A DNA stretch of 64,000 nt from Bugula neritina (GCA_964035545.1 OZ037765.1:33355004-33419003), one strand, 5' to 3'; shown: positions 24,931 through 38,796, counted from the first letter of the stretch. Numbers and translations are program-made. Notes: a model not told the origin generated them from the letters alone.

Positions 24931-25486
24931 TACATGTTAACCTATCTGTTTTTATTATAGTAAACATATTGATATAATTTTTTGTTGTGCACTATTTTTT
25001 TTTTAATCATATACTCTTTCAAAATGTATAATAAATACTGCAACCTTGCAGCTTGGGATAATTGTCTGCTCTTAACTTGTACACAACATAGAAATAACAA
25101 TTCAGAAAATCAGTATTGTTAAAATACATATAAATATTATAAAGATTCAAAACATAATTACACTTGCACTGGGTATAAAAACTAAATTCTCAATACACGA
25201 ATTAAAAGCCATTCTCATTTAGATATCTAATGTATACAAAGTGTCAAATAAATCCCATTGGTAAAAAATGGTAAAAATATAAAAGTTCATTACATTGTTG
25301 AATTATGCACATAAGATTTAACTGACCTCATTACGTTCCAATATGGCCGCAAGTGTTTTCTACTAGCCGTCACACTGTACATTCACTACATGTATAAGTA
25401 AAACTGGTACTGTACACTTGCAAGTTACACCCATACTGCACACTAATCAGTAGTCTCCAAGTATGATTGTCAAACGAGCAACTACT
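24931..25486. other. Convergent 3' intergenic region, RIOK1/RhoGAP
   Basis: This 556-bp AT-rich spacer holds both 3' UTRs. An AATAAA is visible on the plus strand at about 25030, which could be the RIOK1 polyadenylation signal. A minus-strand AATAAA near 24950 lies close to the RIOK1 stop, so the two 3' UTRs may overlap. Confidence 0.5.
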
Positions 25487-28400
25487 TCATTCAAGCCGAG
25501 ATTGGTAACTAGCCAACTGCTGACTCAAGGCCACGACCTTACTGACTGCTACATCTTTAGCCTCAGTTGCTTCATTTAACTCCGATGACTTCTCACGTAG
25601 TCTCACTTCTAATGACTTGTTGTCTTCTTCTAGTCGAGCGATTGTTTGATTCTGATCTTTCAGCTTCAGTTTCAAAGAGAACACTAAAGTTTGCAAATCT
25701 TCGACAGAATTCGGTAGATCCCCAATATTGAGTGAATATCGTGAATCCAATGGACTATCAATGAAGCTCGTAAAATTACTAGGTTCTCTTGCCACTTTTG
25801 TAAATGGTATCGTAGCTGATTTCCTACTGCCTGGAGAGAGATCTACTAGTGCGACTGGTCTAACTTTAACTTTTTCGCCGCCAGCTCGTCTCTTCACATC
25901 ATTGGCTGTCAGCGTGCTCTCAATTCCCGGGCACGAGTACAAATCAAGTCCAGAATCTTTCGAGCCATTTTCAAAACTTCTTGAAGGAATTGGAGGCGGT
26001 GATTTGGTCACTGCCTCTTCATTACTCTTAGATTCAGATGCGAAGTCCACACCCAGGAGATCAGCAGTTTCAGTCGTCTCCCCGACATCTCCAGCCAGCA
26101 CTTGGGCTGTGTCAGCAGTCTCCGCCTCCTCTGCCGCCAGCGCTTCCTTTATACTGGTGTTGGAGAATATCACGTCATGCCACTTCACGAGTGCCAGCAC
26201 CACATGAGTGGTCAGGTTTTGAGTGGCCATCTGCACTTCTGGAGTACTATCTTCTTCCCTGAGAATGTTTGTACCAAATATAGTTGCGATGTTTTTCTCA
26301 GTCATTTTATTAACATTCTGATACTTGGATATTTTATAGAGGAATGAGGTGAGATAGTCAAGGAGTAAGTAGTTCTCTATAGGTATCATCTTGGTCAAAG
26401 AACGGAGACTTTCCAGTGTACTCTCCAGCTTACTGTTGTGCTTGAAGCTGGTGGCCAGACTGAGGAATGATTCAAAGTGCTCAAAAGGAATGACTGGCTC
26501 AGGCAGCTCTCTGAAGTATAGTTTGAGAAGAGAGGCTGTGGTGTGAACGTCAATAGTCTGTATGGTCAGAGTAGGACGTGCCCCTTCATCATACTGCCTT
26601 CTCATCTCCTTCAGAAGTGCCAGTCTACCACTCAACCTGTAACAGTGCAACCAACTCTCAACTGCAATGCTGCCCTATTGTCCACGACGCAGCGAGAAAG
26701 CATTGGGGTGCCAAGTACAACTAAAAGTCTACTAGCTGTAAGTTACTCAATCATGCGGCAGCTTCATTACACACAGCATGGGTTACACACAGTTTAATTA
26801 TCTTATTGAGTTTACCTGTAAGAATTCTCTCAACAACAACCTGTGAAAATTAGCTGAATAGGCTCAGGAGTTGTCACACCATCGTGAGCTTTACAAAGTA
26901 GCAGAAAACAATGTTACTAACTTAATACCACACTAAAAGGTCTGTCTACCGAGGAATGATAACTCTTCAAACCTTGCACCTACTACTAGTGCACAACTAC
27001 ATTTTACTGTACTTTAACTATTGATATGTTGATAAACCTTACCTGAATATACCTTCCACCTCCTTGCCATGTTCTAGAATCAGTTCCACGCATTGTTTGA
27101 TGATGTGGGGCACACTGCAATGATAATGAGCCGTATCGTACCGCATTACGTCTAGCAGTGGCCCTCCGAACACACCTACAATACATAGATACACACTGTG
27201 AACTAGAACAGGGTAGAATCAGCTAGACGTGATATAGATAGCAACAGTTAGACTGAGTACACAGGTATAAACACTTACCTCCGCCAATGAGGCCGTAGAT
27301 GGCACGTCGTAGAGCACTCGCCCATTCTGTCCTTAATGCTTCTGTGTTAGCACAGAGTTGCACTGTCTCACTCGACTTCGCTGACCCAGCTAGACAGACA
27401 GGCAGCAGGTTTAGTGGTTGACAAACACAATAACTTACAGTAAGTTATGAGCCGATTGAACACAATAACTTACAGTGAGTTACGAGTTGATTGACCACAC
27501 TAACTTACAGTAAGTTACTAGTTGATTGACGACAATAACTTACAGTAAGTTACTAGCTGATTGAATACAATAACTTACAGTAAGTTGCAAAGCTAATGAC
27601 TCTCATACTGTGAAAAGGAGGCACAAAAATGTTATAAATTTGCATGAATCACTTTCAAAAGTAAACAACCAGCATATTTTTAGCTCAGTTGTTTATAAAA
27701 CACTAAGCATTTGTTACAGTTTTTCCTTTCTAGTTTCACACATAATTCACAGCTTACAAATTATTTCAGTTCCATACCACCGAAACTTCCTTACTTTACA
27801 TCAAAAGCAGCTATAAGGAAAATATTTACAGTCCACTATTAAAACACAGTTCACTGACATAATGAAACTGCATTAGAATGTCTGATAGGAAACCAGGAAG
27901 TTAGAGATGGAATATTAAGACTACCGATAAGTTTTAAAACTGATTCTCTAGAAACTACTGCTACATGTCTGGTTTAGCCCTCACAGTTCTACCGCAGAGA
28001 TAGCCTGTTTCCGAACTAGATTCAGATACTTTCAAGTGAAAACTAGGAAACAGTCACAATTTGACTTCCATTTTGTTTGACAAGTCAAATTCTATCACAC
28101 TATGTATCTTTAACTATATTATAGATATAAGCTAAAAACTATTTAATTTCATAATTTACAAAATTCCCTCTTGCCTTAACTTTTCATTCAAAAAATGACC
28201 TGAAAACAAGATCCTTAATGAAAACTTGTTAATGGTTGAGTGAGAAGCCACGCGTGCCTAGTTGCTGCAAGCTACACCTACTTCCTGGAAGGAACGTGCT
28301 AAGAAACTATGCAATGTGATGAGCCAACACTCACCAGGGGAGATTTCCACTAGCCACCTGTCCGGCTCATCTCTGTTAAATGCTATTTCTTCAACTGTGC

Positions 28401-28854
28401 AGCCGCTGAGAGGGACAACTCCGTGTTGCTTTGCTTCATTCTCTCTGGCATAATAATATAGCGACTGGCCTGCAATTCACAGGAAACTAATGTCAGCAGA
28501 CGTACACTGTGGACTATTTTTGTCCCTTTGAATGAATCATCTATATTTTAAATTTGAAGATAAATCAAATGACTAACAACTACACATCAGTAAACAAGGG
28601 CTTTATCACACAATTCAGCCTACTATCTGGTCATTATAACAATACAATAGTCTACCATCTCATCCATTTATTTGATTTAATATAAATAATCCGCCTTTTA
28701 TTCATGAAGGATTATAATTCCAACAAATAGAAACATTTGACACAAATCCGTAAAACGTGCCTTTCAAAACAAACCAGCGATCTTGCCAGCTGCGTACAAG
28801 GCCACTCTGTTTCCTCAGCCATCCACTCTTACTGACTTTAGTAACATCATTCAT
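25487..28854 (-). CDS. PH and RhoGAP domain protein of the ARHGAP22/24/25 type
   Basis: Five exons, 28761-28854, 28335-28469, 27279-27389, 27043-27175 and 25487-26636, give 540 aa with all phases consistent. An N-terminal PH domain (about residues 9-110; SGWLRKQSGLVRSWQDRWFV, then SLYYYAREN and WASALRRAIYG) is followed by a RhoGAP domain (about 120-300; VFGGPLLDVM, arginine finger EGIFRLSG at R158, LPEPVIPF). A Ser/Pro-rich linker and a C-terminal coiled coil (LKLKLKDQNQTIARLEEDNK onwards) complete the layout of the FilGAP family, which inactivates Rac/Cdc42-type GTPases at the cell cortex. The ATG at 28854 has an in-frame TAG 30 nt upstream and no good acceptor between. The first intron uses a GC donor (AAAG|GCACGT); no GT site gives the right phase. 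The exact orthologue among the three vertebrate paralogues is not assigned. Confidence 0.93.
27420..27590. repeat. 35-bp minisatellite containing donor-like motifs
   Basis: Five tandem units containing ACAATAACTTACAGTAAGTT followed by a variable (A/C)GAG(T/C)(T/C)GATTGA part. The core is nearly palindromic, so it shows GTAAGTT on both strands. On the gene strand each unit therefore carries a donor-like GTAAGT. It lies in RhoGAP intron 2. Confidence 0.88.
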
Positions 28855-31800
28855 GTTATACCAGCATGTAGAGTATGATACACTCTATATTTAGTATACT
28901 ACTAACACATCAATCATATGCTATCTAAAATCATGACATCTAGAATAATAAATCATGCATTTGACTGTCAAATATTGTTAATGTCACACATATTTTTAAA
29001 ATTCTCATATAGAGTTAAAACTTTGCATGAAAATAGCTGTGAAAATATCATATAACTTATTGCAACACCCCTTCCAACTAGATTTCCTTATATACTTAAA
29101 ACAAACTGCAGGCAAAACTTTCAACTAGAATTATAGTTAAAAAATAGATTTTGCGGTGAAACTATGTTAATATTTAGAACCATTTTTTAATCAAATACCA
29201 GTACATGAAAAATAAAAATAAACAGTTGTAATTAATTTTGATGTATTAATCTACGCTAAAACTTTGACTGCAGTTAAATAATATAAGTATAAATATATTG
29301 TCAAAGACAAAGTGTAAATCATTTTTGTATCAGCGCAAAGAAAATTTTTTATAATATTTGTATGCTAGTTGTTTAATATCTAGCAGAAGAAAGTTCATTC
29401 ACTTCTGCTTACATAATTTCACAATCATGCATCAATAGAACAACACAAGAATCCATAGAATTATTTGGCTGCAGAATAATATAATCAACTATATTACCAC
29501 GTGACATTTTGAAATTTCATTTGAACTACTGTGTTAGCATTAGGTATTGTAAAATGACACGGCCAATAAATTTAATGTTGATAGGACTATGTAATTTATT
29601 GCCAATAACCAAGTGATTTAGTTTTGTGTAAACAAACTTTGGATATTTTCCAGATGATACAGACCCAACAAGTTTGTTGATGAATTTTTATGATAGGAAG
29701 ACAGACTGCAGTCGCCTAGAGTTGCTGTAATCATATTTAATAACTGCATCAATAAACTAATTTAATAACAAACCTACTAACCCTACCACCTAATTGATTG
29801 TAAATCACTGTTGAATCACCATACCCTTCAAGTTCACAAACTGACTATAATCAAATCTATATCAGCATGATTATCATCTTGAACATAAAATGATGAACAA
29901 TACGTTCATTTATTATCGATTTGAATTATAGAATAGAAAATTATACATTGATTGTAACGGATTTATAGCATGATTTTTAGTTTCATTTGAGCATGCATCA
30001 ACTAAGGCTGATTAAAGGATTGATAGCAATCTAAATGCACACATAAAGTTCAGTCACTAACTGTTACTCTCTGGTAACTTCTTCGATCATTTCTGGTTCA
30101 ACTTTTAAAATTTTGTCATAGTGCTGCCTATTTATAAACTAGAGTTGGGTACTGTTGGCTACCAACTTAAAATACTCACAATCAATAATAATTGCAAACT
30201 AATAAGTTATTCCACAATCTACCCACTCAGAATGGTTACATGTACTTGAACATGTCTTTGAAGTAACTAATTTACCGATGCAAAAATGCACTCTTGAACA
30301 ACATTGGACTAATTATAAACAGGGCTTGTAGTAATTGTATGACTGAAATGTGCCTGCTAAAACCTAAACCGTTATTCTCAAACACCACTACTGCGACAAC
30401 AGCTGCTGCGCTTTGTTTCAATTGTTGTTTGATTGTTCGTTGTTTAATTGGTTAGTAATGAGAACTAGAGAATTGCAGCTGCAATAATATGATTTTGGAA
30501 GTTATTTTAAAATAAATTTAACACACTCAAAAAGTGTTTTGGATTTGTTTACAAGTTGAGCAACATCTAAATAAGCGAGAGGTTCAATTGATTGTACTTA
30601 TCACATAATGCTCTAATGTCCAATATTTATTTACTTTTAATATAGACTGCATTACGTGACAGTTTTTCCAACCAAGCTCGTATAGATGTTAGTATGTTAC
30701 CAATTTGCGGAAAAGAACAGCTAACCAACTTTAGAAACTCTATAAGTATTCTATTCAGACCTATGCCTCCACTACTTGTTCAATAAATCAAATTAGATAT
30801 GCCTCATTTGTTGTTGTGAATGTTTTTTGGCAATAAACAATTACTTTTTAACAATGACTATCACTGTGACTTTAACTATCAGTATCATTATAAGTAGTTA
30901 TCAATATAAGTAGTAAGCAGCAAAATGTACCTACAGTCAGTAATCACTAATAATGATAAACCTAGCATATTAATATACCATATACATATAGGTTTATTAT
31001 TAATGCATATATAATAAACATTAACTACCTGAGTTACAAATAAAATCATCAAAACCGAATTCCATTCTGAAGTTCTAAGAATTAACCTGCTAATATCTAA
31101 AAGACCAACTTTAGCAGCAAAATGATGAATATATAGATAAATCTAAATGAGCTTGAAGTTAAAAACAAAAGTTAACTAACACTTACAGTTACAGCCTATA
31201 CATTTTAATTGCAATAAAATGATTTAAGTAATAAGTTAATTTATCCAATTGAATATTGTTATTTATATTGGTGTTACTAGAATTAATGTATTATTAAAAA
31301 TGCTTAAATACTTCATATTTAGATATAATGATAATCACAATGAATAATTGAAAACTTTAGGCTACTTATACATTTTATATTATTATATTCATTATGATTA
31401 AATCATTATCACTTTAGTATAACTATTACTATTAGTTTTAACTTACAGCTACTAGTAATGGCACAAGCTTAAACGTTAAAACTGAGTATAACCATTTAAA
31501 TTGAACTCCGACAATTGGACTTACTTTTAGTATCACTGAATAATATAATTCAACTTACTCGTAGTAGTAAATACTCCTACTAATACTACTAGCAGTAGCT
31601 ATATTTTAAAACTAATTCTTAGAATAGCTAAATCAGAATGAAACGAAGCTAAAGTTATTTTCAAAGTGTATAAAAATTCCAAAGACAAAATTAAAATAAA
31701 GAAAATAAAAGTAGTAGTTTAAGTTGTTTATATTTATAGTATTACAATACAAGGCAAAAAGCTTCAGCCTACAGTTGGTGTTGCACTGATGATACTCAGC

Positions 31801-33926
31801 ACTGACTGACTGAGCAGCACTACTTCACTTTTTCCCTTTAGAGTTATTTCCTGGTTACTGGTTATAGACCGTTAAATTTTATGTTATACTTTAAAACTAA
31901 TGTCATCATAATTATTTAGTAGCTACGCTTAATTTGTTTTCAAAACAAAATAATCAATTTACTTTTGGATACTTTTAATAACTGGATACGTACATTATTA
32001 ACCTATATGTTTGCTTACACTATCATAATAATATCGGTATGAGTATTACCATCAGTACAACTACTACAGGATTATTAATCTGCAAAAGTAAATAAACTTG
32101 GACTGCGAATAATATAGCATATTTTCCGATAGAAATACCCTTAGTTCTGAAACATATTCGCCCATGCACTGAACTGAAACTATAATAGATTATAGTTCAA
32201 TGCGCCCATGAACTGGAAATTTGTTTCTAGTTCTGTGATTTCGCCATTGTTATCTTGATAAGGGAGATAACTCCAGTTTTATTTTATTATTTTATGAGAT
32301 ACATAAGCAAAGATGTCTTCTAAAAAGGATAAAGATAATAGAAGATTAGCTCTCAAATGCAACATAAATAGATCGGTTTATTCAAAAAGTTTTTTTTCGC
32401 ACGAACAATTAATATAATTAGTAATTGTAATTTGCAGTTCATATTCTACAAGAGTCTTTTGAGAAGATAACTTCATGCAACACTAATCATTGTAAAAATA
32501 TTTTTGTAATTTAATATGGATAAGTCTGTTTGATTAAACAAAAATTAGATAAAAGCAAATAAAAGATTACATAACTGTTAATATAAATTATACTTCATCT
32601 CCTAATCTGCTTTGACTATAAATGTGCTGTTTTACTGTGCACTACCTATAATAGATATTTTAACATAGCATTGGTTATATAGGTATATGTCCCTAGTAAC
32701 ATGCAATGTATAGTTATATAATACACATGGTAATGGATGTCTCCTTTTAGCTGCAGGATAAATGTATGTTCAATTGGCTATAGTTTTGCAATGTGGTAAA
32801 CACATAGTTGAAATATGTTTAGCAAATGACGCCATCATGCAATCTGATAATTGCTAGGTTAGTAGTTGTTTGAGTAAAGTTGCAGGAGAAAAAAAAGTTT
32901 ATGCAGTTGAATTATGCACCCATTCTTTTTAACTACTGAAGTTGATTAATTTTTTAAGAAGGATCAAGCAGAAAACAATTGCATTTAGTTATATCCCCTG
33001 TCAACCTGCATCCATTTCTCTCAGTTACCAAATCCTGACTCTGTTAGTTTTTAAATTGGACTTTTTCTGCAGATATAAATTCTCTTGTGTCTTTGAGTTT
33101 AGAACATAGTAATAGAGCATAGTCATATGCCTTTAGAACATAGTCATATGTCTTTAGAACATAGTCATATGTCTTTAGAACATGGTCATATCTTCAGATG
33201 CAGCTTTGTTTGCTCACTATTGAATTGAAATTTTGTTATATAACTCGGTGTTTGAATGTATGCTGTACAAACACTGGTTATTCAAATTTTGAAACCTTCT
33301 AAAATTAAGTTGACTCTAATACCTGCTATAGGCAGTATAACTGTAAAAGCACTGGCTCACTAGTAATACGGAGTCCAAAGAAACAGTTGCACACTCTATT
33401 CAACCTGAATGCTCTGTCAGTTCTTGTCAACTCACTTTACTCAGTTGAAGTGATTTTCACTCAAAAACTCTACAAGTCTGTGCTGGTATATTATCTTTAT
33501 TACTTTCTTCTAGCCTGTTGGGCTCACGCTATACAGTGTTTAGAGCTTTAAAGACTATCAGAGATGGCCTATTTGAAGGCATGTCACTATTTATGTCATA
33601 GCACCTAGGAATGTGATAGCAAATGACTTGCACATGATATTATAGACTAAATGCAAACTAGGCTGTGATGTGTTGCATATGATGAAGCAGGGTATACTGT
33701 TACACAGATAACTTGAGTTGCATTTATTATCAAAATAACCTTTACATTCCAAATTAGCAGCTGTCACATGATGAGAAAAGCATTGCAGTGAGAGTTGAAA
33801 GAGATACAATATTAAACTATTACATAATACAGAATATCACAATTACATGGAATATTACTATTATATACCATGATACAACATGAAGACAAACATATCAGCT
33901 TGGATAGAGAGGACATATACACTGCT
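28855..33926. other. Gene-poor AT-rich region between the RhoGAP and PRDX6 genes
   Basis: About 5 kb without recognisable exons. It contains the RhoGAP 5' region and the PRDX6 3' UTR. A hairpin GTTATCTTGATAAGGGAGATAA lies at about 32249, an inverted ACTATAATAGATTATAGT at about 32180, and a TTTAGAACATAGTCATATGTC repeat at about 33100-33190. No RNA gene was identified. Confidence 0.5.
33100..33192. repeat. Short minisatellite (TTTAGAACATAGTCATATGTC type)
   Basis: About four imperfect copies of a 21-bp unit in the gene-poor region. No function is visible. Confidence 0.8.
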
Positions 33927-36900
33927 TTATGGCTGCGGAGTGAATCGGAGGTAGCCTTTACCAGAGGGAACCTACAATATATCAGTACGTTACAGTAGAA
34001 TATTTAGAAGTAGAAAGGGCAGTACTAGTAACAATAATAGTGCAGTAGATCACAGTATTGAAAATAGTATTAAAATAGTGGTAGCAGTAGTACTACTAGT
34101 AGCAGTAGCACTAGTAGTAGTAGCACTAGTAGTAGTAGTAGCCCTAATAGTAGTAGTACATGGTAATCTTAGTTTTAGCAAAGCAGCACATGACAGAGAT
34201 AACTGTTTATGAGAGGTGCCACTTTATTCAACCATAAATATCTTAAATGCCTAATAAATAACTCTATGATAAATAACTCTATGATAAATAACTTAACAAC
34301 TATGATAACAGATGAGGCTATTTCATAAGATCTAAGCTGTTATAAATATATTATGATATTTCATCAATCAAAGCTTATTTTCATAATAACTTTTATTAGA
34401 TGATATTTATAGAAGTTTTCTGATGAATGAAAAGCTAACAAATCTCTTTCAAACCAGGGCCTGTGTAAGGGATATGCCAGGGGTTGTTTGGGGTTGTATG
34501 AGGAGTTGTGAAGTTTTCACAGACTATTTATCTTGTACAGGAAAACAACTTCAATTTAGTAAAAATAATGTAATGGGAATTAATTGTCTCAATGTATATT
34601 ATATTGGTGTGTTGGCTGTAGAATTATACATATTGATGTTACGATGATTTAAAGGCAACCAGTGCTTGATTCTACTTGAGACTGATTGAAGAGCTGTTTG
34701 AGTGGTACTCACTAAAACCTGGTGTTACATAACAGGACAGCACCTGCAGAGAAAGGGTGCTGCCTCAAGTGCTGCCTCCCAGTGTACAGGGTAGAGTGAT
34801 AAATCAATATAATCTGCACCTCAATAGCAAAATGCTTTCATTATTCTAAGATAAATAGTTGACTGGGACAACTATTTAACTATATCAATAGAAAAGGGAA
34901 AGTTTCTGCACCCCAATTTCTGACACCCTGCTATTCATTAAACAGTCATAACTTAAAGCCGGTGCCTAGTAAATCTAAACCTTGCAATATGTAGACAATA
35001 TGTAGCCTATGTTCTAGTGTGTGGACTATGTTCTAGTGTGTGGACTATGTTCTAGTGTGTGGACTATGTTCTAGTATATAGACTATGTTCTAGTGTGTGG
35101 ACTATGTTCTAGTGTGTAGACTATGTTCTAGTGTGTGGACTATGTTCTAGTGTGTGGACTATGTTCTAGTATACAACTTATAGAGAACTGAGGCTATACA
35201 ATTTACTCACATCCACGACTCTGTGCTGAGGGAAGAGTTTAGCTGCCTCGTCAGCTTTGACTGAAGGCACGACCATACACTCTCCACCTGGCTGCCAGTT
35301 GACTGGGGTGGCCACTTTCTTGTAGGCAGTCAGTTGCAGAGACTGGAGCACTCTCAGCACCTCCCTGTGAAATGAATGAATGCATGGACCACACTTTATA
35401 CCTTGTCTTCACGGCCAGTCATTATAACGACTTTACTGTGTTATGTGAATGTGATGGAATGTTTACATGGTTTTATTTTTCATAATTATTCTGTTTATTA
35501 GTTGGCAGGCAACAGTACACATCCTACGACCTACCCAGCATAAACTCTCTTTGCAATGTCAAACAAAGTCAAGAGGTGATATCTTGCCACTATCTAGCAG
35601 GTGCTATAGCATGTACACAGTGTTACATAATAAAAAGCACCTTGCAGACCTTTCATATTGTTTCTCAGTTTAATAAATTAGTAAAAAGTCACTATAAGAT
35701 TGAATCACTGAGTGCCAAATGAAAAGGCACTGGGAGCCACACCTGAGTCAACAGAGCTTGAATTTCCCAGCCAGGATATATTTTGTGACTTCATACAACA
35801 CATCAGAGTACAGACTACCACAGCACCAAGTTAACAGATCAACAGATATGATGTTGGCATACATTATACATGCTATTTGAAACAGTGACACCATATTATA
35901 CACTTATTTTAAACAATTACTTCGTTTTCTGGCAGCAATAGTGAACAAGTCTTTAGCCCACTTAGAAAAACCTTCCCATCAGAGAATCTAACAGGGATGG
36001 CAACTATAAACTCAGTACAGGATACTTACGCCATGTTTCTCCCGGTGGTGGCCGGGTACAGGATGCTGAGTTTGAGCTTCTTATCAGGTGCTACGAGGAA
36101 GACTGCCCGAGCAGTCAGGGGCAAACCCTGGGCGTCTTTCTCGGCTGGGTCAATCATGCCCAGAGCGACAGCGAGCTCTCTCTTGGAGTCAGCAATAACA
36201 GGATATGGCAAGTCAGCCCTGTCACACTTGGCCTGAGCTGTCACGTCCTACAAGACACATGGAGTCAAATACACTGTGATGTGACACAATGAGTGTGATG
36301 TGACTCAGTGAATGAATGAAGACTGTCTCGCAATGGGAATCAAAGCTCTTTTCAGACTATTTTACTCTAGAATGACTTACAATAGCTAATTAAGAGGGTA
36401 CTGGCAATGTAGTCTCTGAAGACGTGGCAGAGTCAACTTTTGTTATTATGTAAGAATACAATATGTGGTGACTGCACAAAAAAACTCAATTGCTGGCATA
36501 AAAGGATATGAAAAGCGTGATTAGAGCGTGTCAATTACGCTGATAAGAAAATTCCTAGCCGAAATGTGAATGTTGACAATTCCTGTTTGATTAACTTGTA
36601 GATAAGTTTCAGAGTCATAATGAAGACAAGTTTGCTCAATTACTTCTTTAGTGCCAGCAAATTCTTAATTTAACAAAAAAACTAGTAGACTTATTTCTAC
36701 AGTTTGTAAAACTCAAAGCTCTGATTAGTACTGTAACTAAAGCTGTGACTAGTATTGTGACTATAGTACTGTGACTATAGTACTGTGACTATAGCACTGT
36801 AACTATAGTACTGTAACTGAAGCTGTGACTGAAGCTGTGACTATAGTACTGTAACTGAAGCTGTGACTAGTACTGTGACAAGCTGTGAAACTGTCACACA

Positions 36901-38796
36901 CCCCAACACCTACTTGACTATTAGTAATTTGCAGAACAAAATGGAAGCAAATGATGATTTACTTCCATTTTTTCATTCATTACATCAGAGAGTTAAAAAT
37001 TTACAGTTTTTTGCGTAATCGAGCATAGCTGAAATTCTTACACCAGTTTGCAAAGCGCAACGGTTAGTCTGGATAAACAGCGGGTTTCCACCTCACCTTA
37101 GACCAGGCAGCGTGGGATACCACGTCATCGCAGGAGAGTGTGATAATCTTAGTGTTCAACTTCTCAAAGTCTTTCTGCATAGAAACCAGAGCCCCTAGTT
37201 CAGTGGTGCACACAGGAGTGAAGTCAGCAGGGTGGGAGAAGAACGCCAGCCATCTAGAAAGCACATCAACTTAGAAACTAAGTCTATATCACGTTATACA
37301 GTTCTAACAACTATAAGGGTATAGGGTATAAGCTACGATCAGCTCAGGTAAAATGACACTGCTGTGAACAATAATGATAAATGAATGTATTAGCATCAAG
37401 TCACACTTGAGTAAACTAGGCTAAGATATCAAGTCACACTTGAGTAAACTAGGCTAAGATACAGCAGGCAATTTGGAAATAAATTGTCATCAGCTAGACA
37501 TTATACATGCTGTGCCTAAAAATATGCTAGAATTTAGATGATAGGACAGAGCCTATAAATGCTATTGTGCTCATCACACAGTCTTATCGTTGAGTGTAGA
37601 CTTATCTATTCAAACAGAAGACACAATTATACAATTACATAGAGGAATCCCCTAGCAGGTAACCGGTTCAACTGACATCTAATCATGAATTTCAAACCAA
37701 TATAAACATTCTTATCTTGCCAACGTTCTAACGCAGATTTTATAATGGTGCCGGTTAATAAAAGGGACATTGGTGAAGCTATAGTTAAATAGCTTCTATA
37801 TACCGAAAGGTGTAACAGTAGCTTAGGAGGAGTGGCACAGACAATAGCAGTTGACATGGTGTCTACTTTCAAAGGCATTTTAAACCTTCTAAAACACTAC
37901 ATAACTAGTAAACCTATGCACTTAATGCTCAGATAAATATTTCAATGAATTTCCAACACATAATTATAATCATACTCATGAACAAAAACTTTTTTGCCAT
38001 TATTCTCATTATCTAGACACTGATATATGCCTATGGGTTACGAACATGAAATAAACACTCACTCTGAGTGAAAAAAAATTATAAATAAGTATTACATTAA
38101 ATTTTTTAAACATTTGGATGTAAGTGATTATAGTAATGATACATGTTTGTTTTATGTTACATATGTAACTATTTGAGGTAATTGATTTTAAGTGAGTCAG
38201 TGCTGCAAAGACTAAAAGAGTAAAACCAACAGACACACAACTGCTAATAGCAATACCAATATTAATAATAGTAATACTAATAATAATGTTATTAATATTA
38301 TTATTACTATTAGTACCATTAAATTTAATTACTATACCTATTACTATTACTATTAGTATTAGGCTATTGCTATTAGTATTAGGCTATTGCTATTAGTATT
38401 AGTATTACTATTAGTATTACTCATTATTAGTAGCTATAACTTTATCAGTAAAACCATATGCATCTTAGCAAAGATAAAGATTAGGCATTCAATTTAAAAC
38501 GTGATGGTGATACTCGTAGTCATACTCACAAGTCATACCTCATAGTGATAGTAATTTCATGGTGATCGTAATACAATTTCAATTTGAATTACACTCATCA
38601 CTCATGGTAATACTAATACTCAGTAATAGTAATACTATTACTATTACTATTAGTAATAGTAATACTAATAGTAATATTCATACAGATAGTCATAGTAGAC
38701 CTACTTGTCCTCCATATAATCATGCAGTTTGAAATTTCCTTTCGTAGTTTCGACATCAGCGTTTGGGAAAACGTCACCTAAATTTAAACCAGGCAT
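33927..38796 (-). CDS. PRDX6: 1-Cys peroxiredoxin, PRDX6-like
   Basis: Five exons, 38705-38796, 37097-37253, 36030-36247, 35211-35364 and 33927-33971, give 221 aa (vertebrate PRDX6 is 224). It reduces H2O2 and lipid hydroperoxides in the cytosol using a single catalytic Cys. Exon 2 carries FFSHPADFTPVCTTELG with the peroxidatic C46 and the conserved H38. The family-typical KVATPVNWQPGGECMVVPSV and the end PSGKGYLRFTPQP are present. No resolving Cys is seen in 2-Cys-type positions. In vertebrates a GDSWG motif (Ser32) supports phospholipase A2 activity; the aligned segment here is E29-D-K-W-L33, so the lipase nucleophile is absent, although H25 remains. The gene is divergent from transporter copy 1, with 993 bp between them. 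Confidence 0.96.
34080..34165. repeat. AGTAGTAGCACTAGTAGT trinucleotide-like repeat
   Basis: An imperfect AGT/AGC repeat in the last intron of the PRDX6-like gene. Confidence 0.8.
34998..35172. repeat. 19-bp minisatellite (CTATGTTCTAGTGTGTGGA)
   Basis: About nine tandem copies with T/G/A variants in the last intron of the PRDX6-like gene. The array ends about 40 bp from the exon 4 donor. Confidence 0.93.
36720..36895. repeat. Imperfect GTACTGTGACTATA repeat
   Basis: Tandem units alternating ACTGTGACTATAGT, ACTGTAACTATAGT and GAAGCTGTGACT in intron 2 of the PRDX6-like gene. Confidence 0.85.
38245..38690. repeat. TATTACTATTAG-type simple repeats
   Basis: Two clusters (about 38250-38440 and 38600-38690) of ATTACTATTAGTATTAG-like repeats in intron 1 of the PRDX6-like gene, separated by less repetitive sequence. 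Confidence 0.8.

Noticed and set aside
37627-37878. 83-codon frame in PRDX6 intron 1
   Set aside because: The exon 1 to exon 2 splice fits the family without it, and it has no similarity to peroxiredoxins.
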